A program made the position numbers and the translations under genes. Below are positions 44,201 to 53,942 of a stretch of DNA of 64,000 bases, piece by piece. Below the pieces are notes generated by a model. That model was given only the letters and a program-made list of their open reading frames with translations, had not been told where the DNA came from and made no database searches. The DNA is taken from the NCBI GenBank assembly GCA_018266915.1, contig JAFDZM010000063.1:1-64000 (forward strand), written 5' to 3'. Each line of letters starts with the position of its first letter. Position 1 is the stretch's first letter. Origin of the DNA: Bacteroidota bacterium (lineage in GTDB: Bacteria > Bacteroidota > Bacteroidia > Sphingobacteriales > Sphingobacteriaceae).

Positions 44201-44682
44201 CAATCCCCGCCCTCTAAATTCATCGTTTTTTAACCCAGATGTGCCAAAATTCTCAAAAAGGCGGTTTTCGCATATCGGGTGGCGATTCCCGCATATCCCC
44301 TCTAACTGCCAATAACTAAAATTGCAGTCAAGACATTAGCCTGGCTAATGGATAATATGAAAACATACCTTTTTCACTAGTATCCCCTCAATTGGTTTAG
44401 GCAATATCTATAACACTCCATCACGCTCTCACATGATGGAATATAATTAACTGATGATAATTAATATGCAACGCTACCGATTGAACTATTCAATTTGTGA
44501 CTTACCCTTTTTTTCATATAACGGGGAATTAGTCGGCCTGCCTGAAATATTTTTTGAAGATGGTTAGTTGCATCTGGTTATCATCGGACAGTTAACAAAA
44601 CCCTTCACCGGGTACCTGAATGCGTGGCATTCCCGACTGTCGAAAATCGAATAATCAAATGCAAGATTCAAATATCAGCTAA
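44201..44682. other. Gene-free stretch before susC
   Basis: About 480 bp without an ORF that I can support. It holds a TTTTCGCATATCGGG copy (44265-44279) and a CCCGCATATCCCC variant (44288-44300), related to the repeat after araC. There is also a perfect 17-bp palindrome CATTAGCC-T-GGCTAATG (44334-44350) and a TCCATCA/TGATGGA pair (44417-44440). I see no perfect promoter for susC. Confidence 0.5.
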
Positions 44683-47600
44683 ATGAAAAAAAATATACTA
44701 ACATGTCTGCTTCTGCTTTTATTATGTGTAGCACAAGCATATGCGCAAGATTTGAAGGTTACCGGTATCGTAACCTCAAAAGAAGATGGGTTACCAATTC
44801 CCGGTGCAACGATAAAGGTAAAAGGTACCACAACCGGAACCCAAACTGATATAAAAGGTCAGTACGCTATAACGGTTCCTCAAAATGCAATACTTGTTTT
44901 CAGCTTCGTTGGGTATACTTCAACTGAACAATCCGCTCCTGCATCGGGTGTGTTGAACGTTGTACTCTCCAGTGAAATAAGGGGACTCAACGAAGTTGTT
45001 GTAACCTCCCAGGGTATCCGAAGAGAAAAAAGGACTTTGGGTTATTCCGCACCCACTGTGAGCAACAATGAGTTAACGCAAGGAGAAAATCCAAGCGTCC
45101 TTACTTCATTGACGGGCAGAGTAGCCGGTGTAAACATTACGTCAACATCAAACACTCCGGGCAGCTCAACCAGGATAGTTCTTCGTGGCGGCTCGTCTAT
45201 TACAGGTAACAACCAGGCTTTAATGGTGGTTGACGGTGTCCCTATCGATAACTCAAGTATTATCAGCGGTGCAAATAGTTTAACCGCCGTCGATTTTGGA
45301 AACCGGGGCAATGATATTGACCCGAACGACATAGAATCTATCACCGTATTAAAGGGCCCTGCCGCTGCTGCACTTTACGGTTCAAGAGCTTCTAATGGCG
45401 CTTTGATGATCACCACCAAATCAGGCGCAAACCGTGCAAAAAAGTTGGAAATAACGCTTAACTCCAATGTTACACTCTCATCCGTACTGAAATTGCCTAC
45501 TTTTCAAAATGAGTATGGCCAGGGGTATATGTCGGGCTCTGCTACCAGTGCCGGATATGTTACGGGCATAGATGATGCCAGTGATAACTTTAGCTGGGGA
45601 GCGCCTTTTACAGGGCAAGTACAACCGTGGGGACAGCAAATTGATGGCGTTAATCAAATGAAGCCCTATTCTGCTTTGCCAAACAATATAAAGGATTTCT
45701 TCTCAACAGGTTTTGCCGTAGATAATAACGTTGGCATTTCATCGGGCGATGATAAGAGCAGCTTTTATATGGCTTTAAACTCGTTAAATTCCAACAGTAT
45801 ATATCCGGGTAACAGCGATACCTATGATAAATACGGGGTACGTTTTAACGGCAAAACTAAACTGTCAAACAATTTTACCGCGAGCATCAATTTTAATTAC
45901 AATAAAATCCAGGGTAATACGCCTTCGAACGGACAGAATGCGAATGGTATATGGAATGCTTTGATGCAAACGCCAAGGGATATTCCTATTAATAAGATGA
46001 GCGACCTGGGCAATAAGTATAATGGGTATAATCCAATTACCAATACTTATGGTTTTTATGGCGCTTTTGTTTTAAACCCGTATTGGGTGCTTCAAAATTT
46101 CAGCAACTTGGATGACGTTAACCGTGTTACCGGCGATGTTAACCTGGCTTATCAACCTGCTAAATGGTTAAACATAGTAGAACGCGTAGGTGTCGATTCG
46201 TACTCGGATCGCAGGAAACTTATTTCACCAAAATATGATTTTAACCCTGCTGACGAATCAGGCTCCGGACTGTGGATACCGGAAACTAACAACGGATCTT
46301 ATGAAATAGACCAATATAACATAAATGAGGTGGTGCATGACCTGATGATTACTGCATCCCACAAGTTTGACAATGGTTTTGCCGCATCGTTATTGCTGGG
46401 AAATAACTTCAGAGAGCGCTCTGTCACTTCTAATTTAACAAGCACTAACACCAGTGGTGGTTTAGTAGTTCCAGGCTGGTATAACCTTAATAATAGCAAT
46501 GGACCGGTAGATGTAATTTTAGATAATATCTCTATCAGAAGACTGGTCGGTTTTTACGCTGATTTAAACCTTTCGTATAAAGACTTCCTGTTTTTGGAGG
46601 GTACCTTAAGGAACGACAGGTCTTCAACATTGCCATTGAATAACTACTCTTATTTTTATCCAAGTGTAAGCGGTTCATTTGTATTCAGCGAATTGCTGAA
46701 GAATACTGCCATTGGTGATTTTTTAAGTTACGGTAAACTGCGTTCGAGCTTTGCCCAGGTAGGTAGCGATACCAATCCGTATCAATTGTTAACCACTTAT
46801 GGGTCAACCACTGTCAACGGATCTTTTGGCAATACCAAATTTCCATTCGGGAATGTTTCAGCATTACAGGTTGGATCAACGCTTGGCAATGCTACGCTGA
46901 AACCGGAGCAAACAAGATCATTTGAAATCGGTACTGAGTTGGCCTTCCTGCAAAGCAGGCTTTCTATTGATTTCAGCTACTACGTTAACGACTCGAAAAA
47001 TCAGATCATATCTATTCCGATCCCTAACTCAACAGGATATGGTTTTAATACGATCAATGCAGGCGAGATCCAAAATAAAGGTATAGAGTTAAGTTTGCGC
47101 GGAACTCCTATCAAAACCAGCAATTTTAGCTGGGAGTTATTTGGCACATTCACCAAAAACAACAGTGATGTACTTTCCCTGCCAAATGGCGTTTCGCAGG
47201 TTGTAATAGGAGGTTTCAGCGGTATGAGTATAGTTGCAGCTAAAGGGTACCCTTACGGAGAATTTTATGCGGTAACGAACCAAACAGATGCACATGGAAG
47301 AACTATTATAAATCAAGCTACCGGGCAACCAATACCTACAACAACAGCCCAATACTTAGGTTCATACCAGCCCAAATATCAGGCGTCATTGGGGACAACA
47401 GTTAGATACAAGGGCTTTAGCCTGAATGCATTATTTGATGTTAAACATGGCGGCGTATTGTTTTCAGACACCAAGTCCCTTGTTGACTTCGTAGGTACCG
47501 GTATTGAAACCGGCGGCCCAAGATTTGGCCAGCCGTTCCCTAATTCGGTTTACCTGGATGCTAATGGCAGAAGCGTTCCAAATACATCTATACCCTACTC

Positions 47601-47907
47601 CGTGTATAATTACTTTACAAGCGTAATAAGCAATACACCAGGTATGGACATTGTTGACGCCTCTTATATTAAGCTGCGCAGCGCCAGCATATCTTATACT
47701 TTTAATAAAGCGCAATTAAGAAACCTGCCGTTTGGTGCAGTAACTGTTGGGGTATTTGGTAACAACCTGTTCTTATGGACACCAAAATCCAATGCGTACG
47801 TAGATCCGGAAGTAAACTCAAGCGGCGCCGGAAACGAGCAAGGCTTTGATTTTGCCGGAACGCCATCAGTGAGGAACTATGGTTTCAACTTAAAAGTTTC
47901 ATTTTAA
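44683..47907 (+). CDS. SusC/RagA-family TonB-linked outer-membrane transporter
   Basis: Signal peptide (ending AYAQ), carboxypeptidase-regulatory-like domain (VTGIVTSKEDGLPIPGATIKVKGT), plug with GRVAGVNITSTSNTPGSSTRIVLRGGSS and the diagnostic VLKGPAAAALYGSRASNGALMITTK, then a long beta-barrel ending SF. At 1074 residues it is full size. With the SusD partner 11 bp downstream it forms a TonB-driven uptake pair for glycans or peptides. No glycoside hydrolase is adjacent, so the substrate is open. Confidence 0.96.
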   Translation: MKKNILTCLLLLLLCVAQAYAQDLKVTGIVTSKEDGLPIPGATIKVKGTTTGTQTDIKGQYAITVPQNAILVFSFVGYTSTEQSAPASGVLNVVLSSEIRGLNEVVVTSQGIRREKRTLGYSAPTVSNNELTQGENPSVLTSLTGRVAGVNITSTSNTPGSSTRIVLRGGSSITGNNQALMVVDGVPIDNSSIISGANSLTAVDFGNRGNDIDPNDIESITVLKGPAAAALYGSRASNGALMITTKSGANRAKKLEITLNSNVTLSSVLKLPTFQNEYGQGYMSGSATSAGYVTGIDDASDNFSWGAPFTGQVQPWGQQIDGVNQMKPYSALPNNIKDFFSTGFAVDNNVGISSGDDKSSFYMALNSLNSNSIYPGNSDTYDKYGVRFNGKTKLSNNFTASINFNYNKIQGNTPSNGQNANGIWNALMQTPRDIPINKMSDLGNKYNGYNPITNTYGFYGAFVLNPYWVLQNFSNLDDVNRVTGDVNLAYQPAKWLNIVERVGVDSYSDRRKLISPKYDFNPADESGSGLWIPETNNGSYEIDQYNINEVVHDLMITASHKFDNGFAASLLLGNNFRERSVTSNLTSTNTSGGLVVPGWYNLNNSNGPVDVILDNISIRRLVGFYADLNLSYKDFLFLEGTLRNDRSSTLPLNNYSYFYPSVSGSFVFSELLKNTAIGDFLSYGKLRSSFAQVGSDTNPYQLLTTYGSTTVNGSFGNTKFPFGNVSALQVGSTLGNATLKPEQTRSFEIGTELAFLQSRLSIDFSYYVNDSKNQIISIPIPNSTGYGFNTINAGEIQNKGIELSLRGTPIKTSNFSWELFGTFTKNNSDVLSLPNGVSQVVIGGFSGMSIVAAKGYPYGEFYAVTNQTDAHGRTIINQATGQPIPTTTAQYLGSYQPKYQASLGTTVRYKGFSLNALFDVKHGGVLFSDTKSLVDFVGTGIETGGPRFGQPFPNSVYLDANGRSVPNTSIPYSVYNYFTSVISNTPGMDIVDASYIKLRSASISYTFNKAQLRNLPFGAVTVGVFGNNLFLWTPKSNAYVDPEVNSSGAGNEQGFDFAGTPSVRNYGFNLKVSF

Positions 47908-47918
47908 TAGCTCCTATC

Positions 47919-49406
47919 ATGAAAAGAAAATATAAAAATTTAAAACGGGCCCTGTTTATAGTGCTTGTTGCTGCATTTGGATTTTCGGGATGCAAAAAGA
48001 TCCTGGATGTCAATCAAAATCCGAATAACCCGGACCACGCAGACCCTACATTATTATTACCTACCACGCAAGCAGCAGTAAGCCAGGTAGTGGGAAATTC
48101 CTTCCAGGTATTTGGTAATATATGGGCCGAGTACTGGACCCAAAGCCCTGTTGCATCGCAATACAAGTCTATGGATCAATATGCTCCGATAGCTACCAAC
48201 TTTGACAATCCATGGCTTAATTTATACCGTGTCGCATTAATCAATTCCGACCTGATCATAAAAAGCAATCAAGCAGGATTAGATAACGTAAAAGGTATTG
48301 CCTACCTGATGAAGGCTTATAGTTATCAGTTAGCCACTGATGCTTTTGGGGACATACCTCTTTCACAGGCATTGCAACCTTCTGTATATCCAAACCCTAA
48401 ATATGATAAGCAGCAGGCGGTATATGATAGCATATTTGTATACATTAATAAAGCATTACCCTTGCTTAAGGCAAATGCCGTTTCACCTGGCGGGCAGGAT
48501 ATGATCTACCAGGGCGATATGAGCAAATGGATAGCCTTTGCCAATACACTTGAGCTTAGGGCATATTTACGGTTGTCTAATATTGATCCAAACACTGCCC
48601 AGGCTGGTATCGCTGCATTGTACCAAACCAATCCTACATTTTTAACGGAGGATGCAACAATCACCTATACCTCTACGGGCGGTAACGAGAACCCATTTTA
48701 TAACGAAGCAGCAAGCCCTACATTAGGTAAAATTCAAAATGTGGTAGCGAGTTCAACTGCTGTAAATGCTTTTAAAAATAATAATGACCCTCGTTTAGCC
48801 AAATTTTATACGCTTTTTATTGATAAAGTTAGTCCAGTTGACTCCCTCGAGTCCATTGCACAGGGTAGCTATATCCAGTTTCCCAATAAGAAAGTGTCTA
48901 CGCCATCTCCATTAGTTGGGGGCCAGGCAAATGATCCGGCCTCTGCTACCGCGCCGGTTAAATTGCTATCGGCTGCCGAAAGCTATTTTTTACAGGCTGA
49001 AGCTGTTGCAAGAGGATGGGCAACAGGCAATGTAACTGCGTTATACACTCAAGGTATACAAGCAAGCTTTGACGCTATAGGCGCGGGAGATGCTACAACC
49101 TATATCAATACAGCGCCGGACGGATTAGCAGCCTTAACTGCTGCCACGACTGTCGACGCAAAAGTTAAAGCTATCATTACACAAAAGTATTATGCGATGT
49201 GTGGTTTCCAGGGTTTTGAGGCGTGGACCGAATGGAGAAGAACAGGTTATCCTAGCTTCTGGGTTCCATCGGCAGCAACAACAATTGCTGCCGGACAAAA
49301 GCCATTACGTATGCTTTATCCTAACACGGAACTAACTTCAAATTTGAATTATCCGGGAACTGTTCCGATTTATACACCAGTTTGGTGGGGGCTACCGAAC
49401 CCATAA
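47919..49406 (+). CDS. SusD/RagB-family surface lipoprotein
   Basis: A lipobox (FGFSGC) precedes the alpha-helical SusD-like fold with LDVNQNPNNPDHADPTLLLP, MKAYSYQLATDAFGDIPLSQAL and the C-terminal AESYFLQAEAVARGW, the SusD-like_2 form. It captures substrate over the SusC channel. It is 495 residues, co-transcribed with SusC, and ends at a terminator. Confidence 0.95.
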   Translation: MKRKYKNLKRALFIVLVAAFGFSGCKKILDVNQNPNNPDHADPTLLLPTTQAAVSQVVGNSFQVFGNIWAEYWTQSPVASQYKSMDQYAPIATNFDNPWLNLYRVALINSDLIIKSNQAGLDNVKGIAYLMKAYSYQLATDAFGDIPLSQALQPSVYPNPKYDKQQAVYDSIFVYINKALPLLKANAVSPGGQDMIYQGDMSKWIAFANTLELRAYLRLSNIDPNTAQAGIAALYQTNPTFLTEDATITYTSTGGNENPFYNEAASPTLGKIQNVVASSTAVNAFKNNNDPRLAKFYTLFIDKVSPVDSLESIAQGSYIQFPNKKVSTPSPLVGGQANDPASATAPVKLLSAAESYFLQAEAVARGWATGNVTALYTQGIQASFDAIGAGDATTYINTAPDGLAALTAATTVDAKVKAIITQKYYAMCGFQGFEAWTEWRRTGYPSFWVPSAATTIAAGQKPLRMLYPNTELTSNLNYPGTVPIYTPVWWGLPNP

Positions 49407-49426
49407 TTTCAAAAATCAGTAAACAT

Positions 49427-49461
49427 AAAAGAGTCTGTCTCAAAAGGATAGGCTCTTTTTG
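49427..49461 (+). terminator. Terminator of the SusC/SusD operon
   Basis: AAAAGAGTC pairs with GGCTCTTTT across a 15-nt loop and is followed by T and G. It is 20 bp after the SusD stop codon. Confidence 0.75.
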
Positions 49462-49628
49462 TTTGTACCGGATATATTTTCAATTGCGAAATTTTACAAC
49501 GCACTGACTATTAACATCTAACATAATTGATTTTGGACATTTTCGCACATCATCCCCGAATGCATTAGTTTATGTTTGTAATGGCCGGATAGTTATCGTT
49601 AAGACATTTGGTCAGTTAATAGTTAATT

Positions 49629-49664
49629 AAAAAGTCAATTACGCGAGGTAATTGACTTTTTTGT
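49629..49664. terminator. Bidirectional terminator before the TonB receptor
   Basis: AAAAAGTCAATTAC and GTAATTGACTTTTT make a perfect 14-bp stem with a GCGAG loop; T-runs occur in both directions. On the minus strand it ends the receptor gene whose stop is at 49688. Confidence 0.88.
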
Positions 49665-49687
49665 TTTACAGAGACTTATTAAATATT

Positions 49688-52216
49688 TTACCCGTTGTTC
49701 GTCGTCTTCTGATGCGACGATAGATCAAACGGTACCACCACCTTTATACTGATATTCCGCCCCATATTGAATATGCCTGGCTGGACTCCTGCCGGTACAG
49801 TTGGATTATCAAAATATTTCAGCCGGCTCATGTTCGATTGATAATTCTTGTTGCCCAGGTTGGTTCCTTCCACAAATATTTTCAGGACGGGGTCACCAGC
49901 CGAATTGACAATGTTGCCACCAAAACCCGCGCTTATCAGGTTATAACCAGCCGTATAGGTTTCTGTGCCATAAGCTGCAAAAAATCTGTCCTGCGCATCG
50001 TAGTGATCAAACCCTACAAATCCATAAACGTTTCTGAACGATCCGAATCCTTTGGCAAATGTTCCGCGCAATTCAGAATGGGTATGCAGTGGTGGAATAA
50101 ACGGCAAATATTTCAGGGTGTCGGCTACTTTGCCACCGGTGCCCAGGTTGGTGCCATAGGTCAGACTTAATGAATTTTCAAAATGCAGCCAATGCCATGG
50201 GTGCAGGTCGAGGTTTACCTCGCCGCCATTGATACGCGCATGACTTTGCACATAGGTAAATTCGTTATACAACGGGAACGTCGGGTTATGTGCCGGTGTG
50301 CCATCCGGATTTAATACCTGTTGTTGGAAGATATAATTCTGAATATTGTTATTAAAGAATTCCACACTGGCCGATAGGTTTGGCAGTGTCAGGAACGCCC
50401 CCAAATCTTCCTGCACATTAAACTCCGGTTTAAAATTAGGGTTACCTACGTGATAGATCTGCGAGCCGGGGTCAGGACCATTGGCTGATAGTTCAGCGAT
50501 ACTTGGCGCCCTGAAACCGCGTGCGATATTCGCCTTGATAAGGAATTGATTAGAGAAATTGTAAGTCGCCCCAAAACTTCCTGTAGCGCCGGTAAATGTT
50601 TTATTCAACGCTGTAAACTGCTGAGAAACGTTAGGTGTAGTAGTTGGATTTGGCCCGGTATAAAGCGATGGATAGTAGGCGACTGTCGTATCGATATAAG
50701 CAGCCTGACTATGGAACGAACGACTATCATAACGTGCACCACCTTCCAGGTCTAACTTGCCGAATGATTTTTTGATGATAAAGAACGGGCCGATATCAAA
50801 CTGGTGATAAGCCGGGATCGGGAAATCGGTTGCATCGCCAATCGTATTATTTTGGTACTGGCCATTTACACCAACCGTGGTTTCAAAATCGTTACCGATA
50901 ACATAGTTATACTTCACGTCATAAGTATATGTACTCAGGTGCAGGTTTAATCCGGCAATATCAGGCTCTGTCGGGTGCGTATATTCCCTACGGTGGCTGT
51001 ATTGATAACCGAGGTTAACAATCAGGTTGCCGTTGCCCAGGGTAAAGTTGCTATTGTTATAGATGCGATATAATTGCACATGCTGATGCAGCGGCGTAAT
51101 GGCATAAGAGTTCAAAACCGACTCAGGAACGATTGGGCGGTAAGTATCGGCATCGGTTATCTGTTGAGTAAATTTCCGGGTAAGTGAATCCCGGCTGCCG
51201 TCGGGTATTTCTTGTTCATCATCAAATACCGAAGCATTGAAATAGGAATACCCCCACGATTTATTCAGACCAACCATCACACGGGCGTCTTTCTCTCGAA
51301 AACCGGTTCCATAAACTCTGCCATCATGTTCGTTTTGGTAATCCTTTGCTTCTTTAGCAGAAACGATAGTTCCCCAAACCAGGCCGTTATTATTTCCCTG
51401 CAATCGGAATGAGCCGCTCAGCAAATTGTTGTTAGTGCCATAGTTACCAGTGAACGATCCCAATATTTTACCTTGCGGAACAGGCGATGGCGATATCAGG
51501 TTTACCACGCCTCCAATGGCGTCCGAACCATAGCTTAAGCTTGCCGGGCCTTTAATTACTTCCACACGGTCGATGGAATTTTGGTCAACCTCAATGCCAT
51601 GCTCATCGCCCCATTGCTGGCCTTCCTGGCGGATACCGTCCTGCAGGGTAACTACCCGGTTATAGCCTAACCCATGTATAAAAGGCTTGGAAACATTCGG
51701 GCCGGTAGTAACGGCGCTAATACCCGGCAGGTTTGCTATTTCATCAATTACGTTGGTAGAGGCTGAATGCTGGTCAATATAAGTTTTACTTACGGCCGCC
51801 ATAGGTACCGGGTCGCGCTTAATCTCGGTAGCTTTGCTTACACCAGTGATCACTACTTCGGCAGCTTCAATGGAGGAGCTCTGTAATATGACATCCAGCC
51901 TGGTAGTTTTAGTCAGATCGACACGTTGATTAAAAGTTGCATAACCAACAAAGCTTACCTGTACAAGGTAAACGCCTTTAGGCAATTGTCCGAGGGTATA
52001 TTTACCGTTAACATCGGATACAGTTCCGATGCGCAGATCGGGGATGGAAACAGTGGCGCCGGGAATGGGCTTGCCATCGGCTTTGTCGGTGATGGTACCA
52101 GAGAGCGTTCCTAAAACATCACCGTTCGGGACGCTGTCCCTGATTGGTTTGGCATTCGCAAATGCCGCAGTATATATAAATAATGCTAAAATGCTATACA
52201 GCAGTTTGAATTTCAT
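49688..52216 (-). CDS. TonB-dependent receptor
   Basis: Signal peptide, carboxypeptidase-regulatory-like domain (GTLSGTITDKADGKPIPGATVSIPD), plug (LPGISAVTTGPNVSKPFIHGLGYNRVVTLQDGIRQEGQQWGDEHGIEVD, VEVIKGPASLSYGSDAIGGVVNLI) and a 22-strand barrel with the receptor box PEFNVQEDLGAFL. The length, 842 residues, is normal. The QQWGDEHGIE segment occurs in receptors for metals or metal complexes. It shares an operon with the Cys/His-rich protein encoded upstream, which supports a metal substrate; that is inference. Confidence 0.92.
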   Translation of the reverse strand: MKFKLLYSILALFIYTAAFANAKPIRDSVPNGDVLGTLSGTITDKADGKPIPGATVSIPDLRIGTVSDVNGKYTLGQLPKGVYLVQVSFVGYATFNQRVDLTKTTRLDVILQSSSIEAAEVVITGVSKATEIKRDPVPMAAVSKTYIDQHSASTNVIDEIANLPGISAVTTGPNVSKPFIHGLGYNRVVTLQDGIRQEGQQWGDEHGIEVDQNSIDRVEVIKGPASLSYGSDAIGGVVNLISPSPVPQGKILGSFTGNYGTNNNLLSGSFRLQGNNNGLVWGTIVSAKEAKDYQNEHDGRVYGTGFREKDARVMVGLNKSWGYSYFNASVFDDEQEIPDGSRDSLTRKFTQQITDADTYRPIVPESVLNSYAITPLHQHVQLYRIYNNSNFTLGNGNLIVNLGYQYSHRREYTHPTEPDIAGLNLHLSTYTYDVKYNYVIGNDFETTVGVNGQYQNNTIGDATDFPIPAYHQFDIGPFFIIKKSFGKLDLEGGARYDSRSFHSQAAYIDTTVAYYPSLYTGPNPTTTPNVSQQFTALNKTFTGATGSFGATYNFSNQFLIKANIARGFRAPSIAELSANGPDPGSQIYHVGNPNFKPEFNVQEDLGAFLTLPNLSASVEFFNNNIQNYIFQQQVLNPDGTPAHNPTFPLYNEFTYVQSHARINGGEVNLDLHPWHWLHFENSLSLTYGTNLGTGGKVADTLKYLPFIPPLHTHSELRGTFAKGFGSFRNVYGFVGFDHYDAQDRFFAAYGTETYTAGYNLISAGFGGNIVNSAGDPVLKIFVEGTNLGNKNYQSNMSRLKYFDNPTVPAGVQPGIFNMGRNISIKVVVPFDLSSHQKTTNNG

Positions 52217-52272
52217 AAAAATGTTGTTAAATCAATAATATTGCCAGTAAGGCAGGTTGTTAAACTGGAATA

Positions 52273-52581
52273 TTATGATACCGGAGGCGAACGGCCTGCC
52301 GACAGGATGAGGGATATGCTTATAAAATCATATTTACCTTGCTTGTAAATATAATCTGAAGAAACATTCGGAATAAAATAGTGGTTATCGGTCAGCGTCA
52401 TGCTGGTATGGTGCATGGCATCGCAAATCTGACACTTTTCGGATACGGTGGTTTGGTTTTGAGCGGTTTGATGCGCTTTGTATTTCACCAAATGCTGGTG
52501 AGCATATACCATTACCTGTCCTGCTGCAAAGCAGAATAGCACGATCCAGGTGTAAATGATATATATTTTAGCTCGTCTCAA
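52273..52581 (-). CDS. Small membrane-anchored Cys/His-rich protein
   Basis: The 102-residue protein has one hydrophobic N-terminal helix (YIIYTWIVLFCFAAGQVMVYAHQH), then KCQICDAMHHTSM, with CxxC and paired His. That looks like a metal-binding site outside the membrane. I do not know the family, though the layout recalls DUF2946. It starts at TTG (52581); TATTTTTG at 52631-52624 is a probable -7 element. It is upstream of, and co-directional with, the TonB receptor. Confidence 0.75.
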   Translation of the reverse strand: MRRAKIYIIYTWIVLFCFAAGQVMVYAHQHLVKYKAHQTAQNQTTVSEKCQICDAMHHTSMTLTDNHYFIPNVSSDYIYKQGKYDFISISLILSAGRSPPVS

Positions 52582-52730
52582 AACCTAATTGCGTTTGATT
52601 TTATGTATAAGACGCATTTCGCACAAAAATAGTTAAATACGAATGCAAAATATCATGTAATCGTAACAATGTCGTGGTAAAGATGTTCTGCGAAATTCTT
52701 TAAATACCGTTGGCCGTGTATATTTGGCAC

Positions 52731-53069
52731 ATGAAGCCCGCTGAAGTTAATTTGAAATGGACGGAGCTGCAGCAAAGGATAGCGGCAGATTTTGATACCG
52801 ACACGCCCGATATTAAGGTGATGTTGTTTTTGATAGGCGTACAGGAACTGGGTCATGGGCCAAAAAAGTTCAGCAAGCGCCAAAAGGAAGAGCTGATGCA
52901 TATTGCCACCTGCAAGCTGTTCAGCCAGATGGGTTTTTATGAGCTCGAAGGCCTTGACCAGGACGGCTGGCCGCATTGGAAGCTGGTGAAAACCGTACCT
53001 AATTATACCCTGCTTGAGCAGGAAATGCTGATGAAATCATTGATAATTGAGTATTTTGAGTCGATGTGA
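52731..53069 (+). CDS. Hypothetical protein, 112 residues
   Basis: I do not recognise a domain name. It is a soluble helical protein (MKPAEVNLKWTELQQRIAADFD ... KFSKRQKEELMHIATCKLFSQMGFYELEGLDQDGWPHWKLVKTVP). I use ATG at 52731: the in-frame TTG at 52710 precedes the perfect -7 element TATATTTG (52719-52726), which ends exactly 4 nt before the ATG. The message is thus predicted to be leaderless. A CAACTTTCC-type repeat island follows. Confidence 0.8.
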   Translation: MKPAEVNLKWTELQQRIAADFDTDTPDIKVMLFLIGVQELGHGPKKFSKRQKEELMHIATCKLFSQMGFYELEGLDQDGWPHWKLVKTVPNYTLLEQEMLMKSLIIEYFESM

Positions 53070-53072
53070 ATT

Positions 53073-53190
53073 GACGGTTGGAAAGTTTGAAAGTTGAAAT
53101 GTTGTAAGGTTAACCTTGTATCATGAAACTAATCTTATTAAACTTGAAAAGAACTTTCCAACTTTAAAACCTTCCAACCTTTCAACAAAT
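53073..53190. repeat. CAACTTTCCAACCTT-type repeat island
   Basis: GGTTGGAAAGTTTGAAAGTTG units on the left face complementary AACTTTCCAACTTT and CCTTCCAACCTTTCAAC units on the right, nearly filling the gap before the cyclophilin gene. The same CCTTCCAAC unit occurs in frame at 12016-12051 in the E1 gene linker. Confidence 0.6.
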
Positions 53191-53196
53191 TGAAGC

Positions 53197-53907
53197 ATGA
53201 AAAAACTATTTACCCTTCTATTCCTCCTGATCACAGCAACTGCCTTTGCAGGTCCACCCAAGAACCAGTACGTGCGTATCAAAACCAGCTATGGCGAATG
53301 CATTATCCGCTTGTATAATGAAACGCCACAGCATCGCGACAATTTTATTAAGCTGACCAAGCAAGGTTTTTATAACGGTACGCTCTTTCACCGTGTGATA
53401 CAAAATTTTATGATACAGGGTGGTGATCCTGATTCGAAAGATCCTAAAAAGGCTACGCCTGGCGCCGAGCTGGGCAATGGCGATGTAGGTTATACTGTTC
53501 CGGCTGAGTTTAAGGATAGCATTTTTCATAAGCGCGGTGTGCTTGCTGCGGCCCGTGATGATAACCCCAAGAAAGCATCCAGCGGTTGCCAGTTTTATAT
53601 CGTGGAGGGGAAGCGCTACACCTCAGGCAAACTGGATACCCTTGAGAAAGCCCCCAGAATGAACGGCCATAAATTTCCCCAATGGCAGCGCGAATGGTAT
53701 GAAAGCGTTGGCGGTACGCCCCAGCTCGATCAAAATTATACCGTGTATGGCGAAGTAGTAATTGGCCTGGATATGGTTGACCGCATAGCCGCCGTAAAAA
53801 CAGGCGAACGAGACCGCCCTGTTGTAGATGTGCCAATGACGGTAGAGTTGCTGAGTAAAAAAGAGTGTAAACAGCTGGATGAATTGTTAGGGCTCGATAC
53901 AAAATAA
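53197..53907 (+). CDS. Exported cyclophilin-type peptidyl-prolyl isomerase
   Basis: A signal peptide (ending TAFAG) leads to a cyclophilin domain with GTLFHRVIQNFMIQGGDP, AARDDNPKKASSGCQFYIV and a long insert before YTVYGEVVIGLDMVDRIA. The F-H-R and Q-M/FMIQ active-site residues are kept. It assists folding of exported proteins in the periplasm. At 236 residues, the insert and C-terminal KKECKQLDELLG tail are typical of this phylum. Confidence 0.94.
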   Translation: MKKLFTLLFLLITATAFAGPPKNQYVRIKTSYGECIIRLYNETPQHRDNFIKLTKQGFYNGTLFHRVIQNFMIQGGDPDSKDPKKATPGAELGNGDVGYTVPAEFKDSIFHKRGVLAAARDDNPKKASSGCQFYIVEGKRYTSGKLDTLEKAPRMNGHKFPQWQREWYESVGGTPQLDQNYTVYGEVVIGLDMVDRIAAVKTGERDRPVVDVPMTVELLSKKECKQLDELLGLDTK

Positions 53908-53942
53908 ATCCGCATTCGAACTTCCGAATTCCGAAATCAAAA

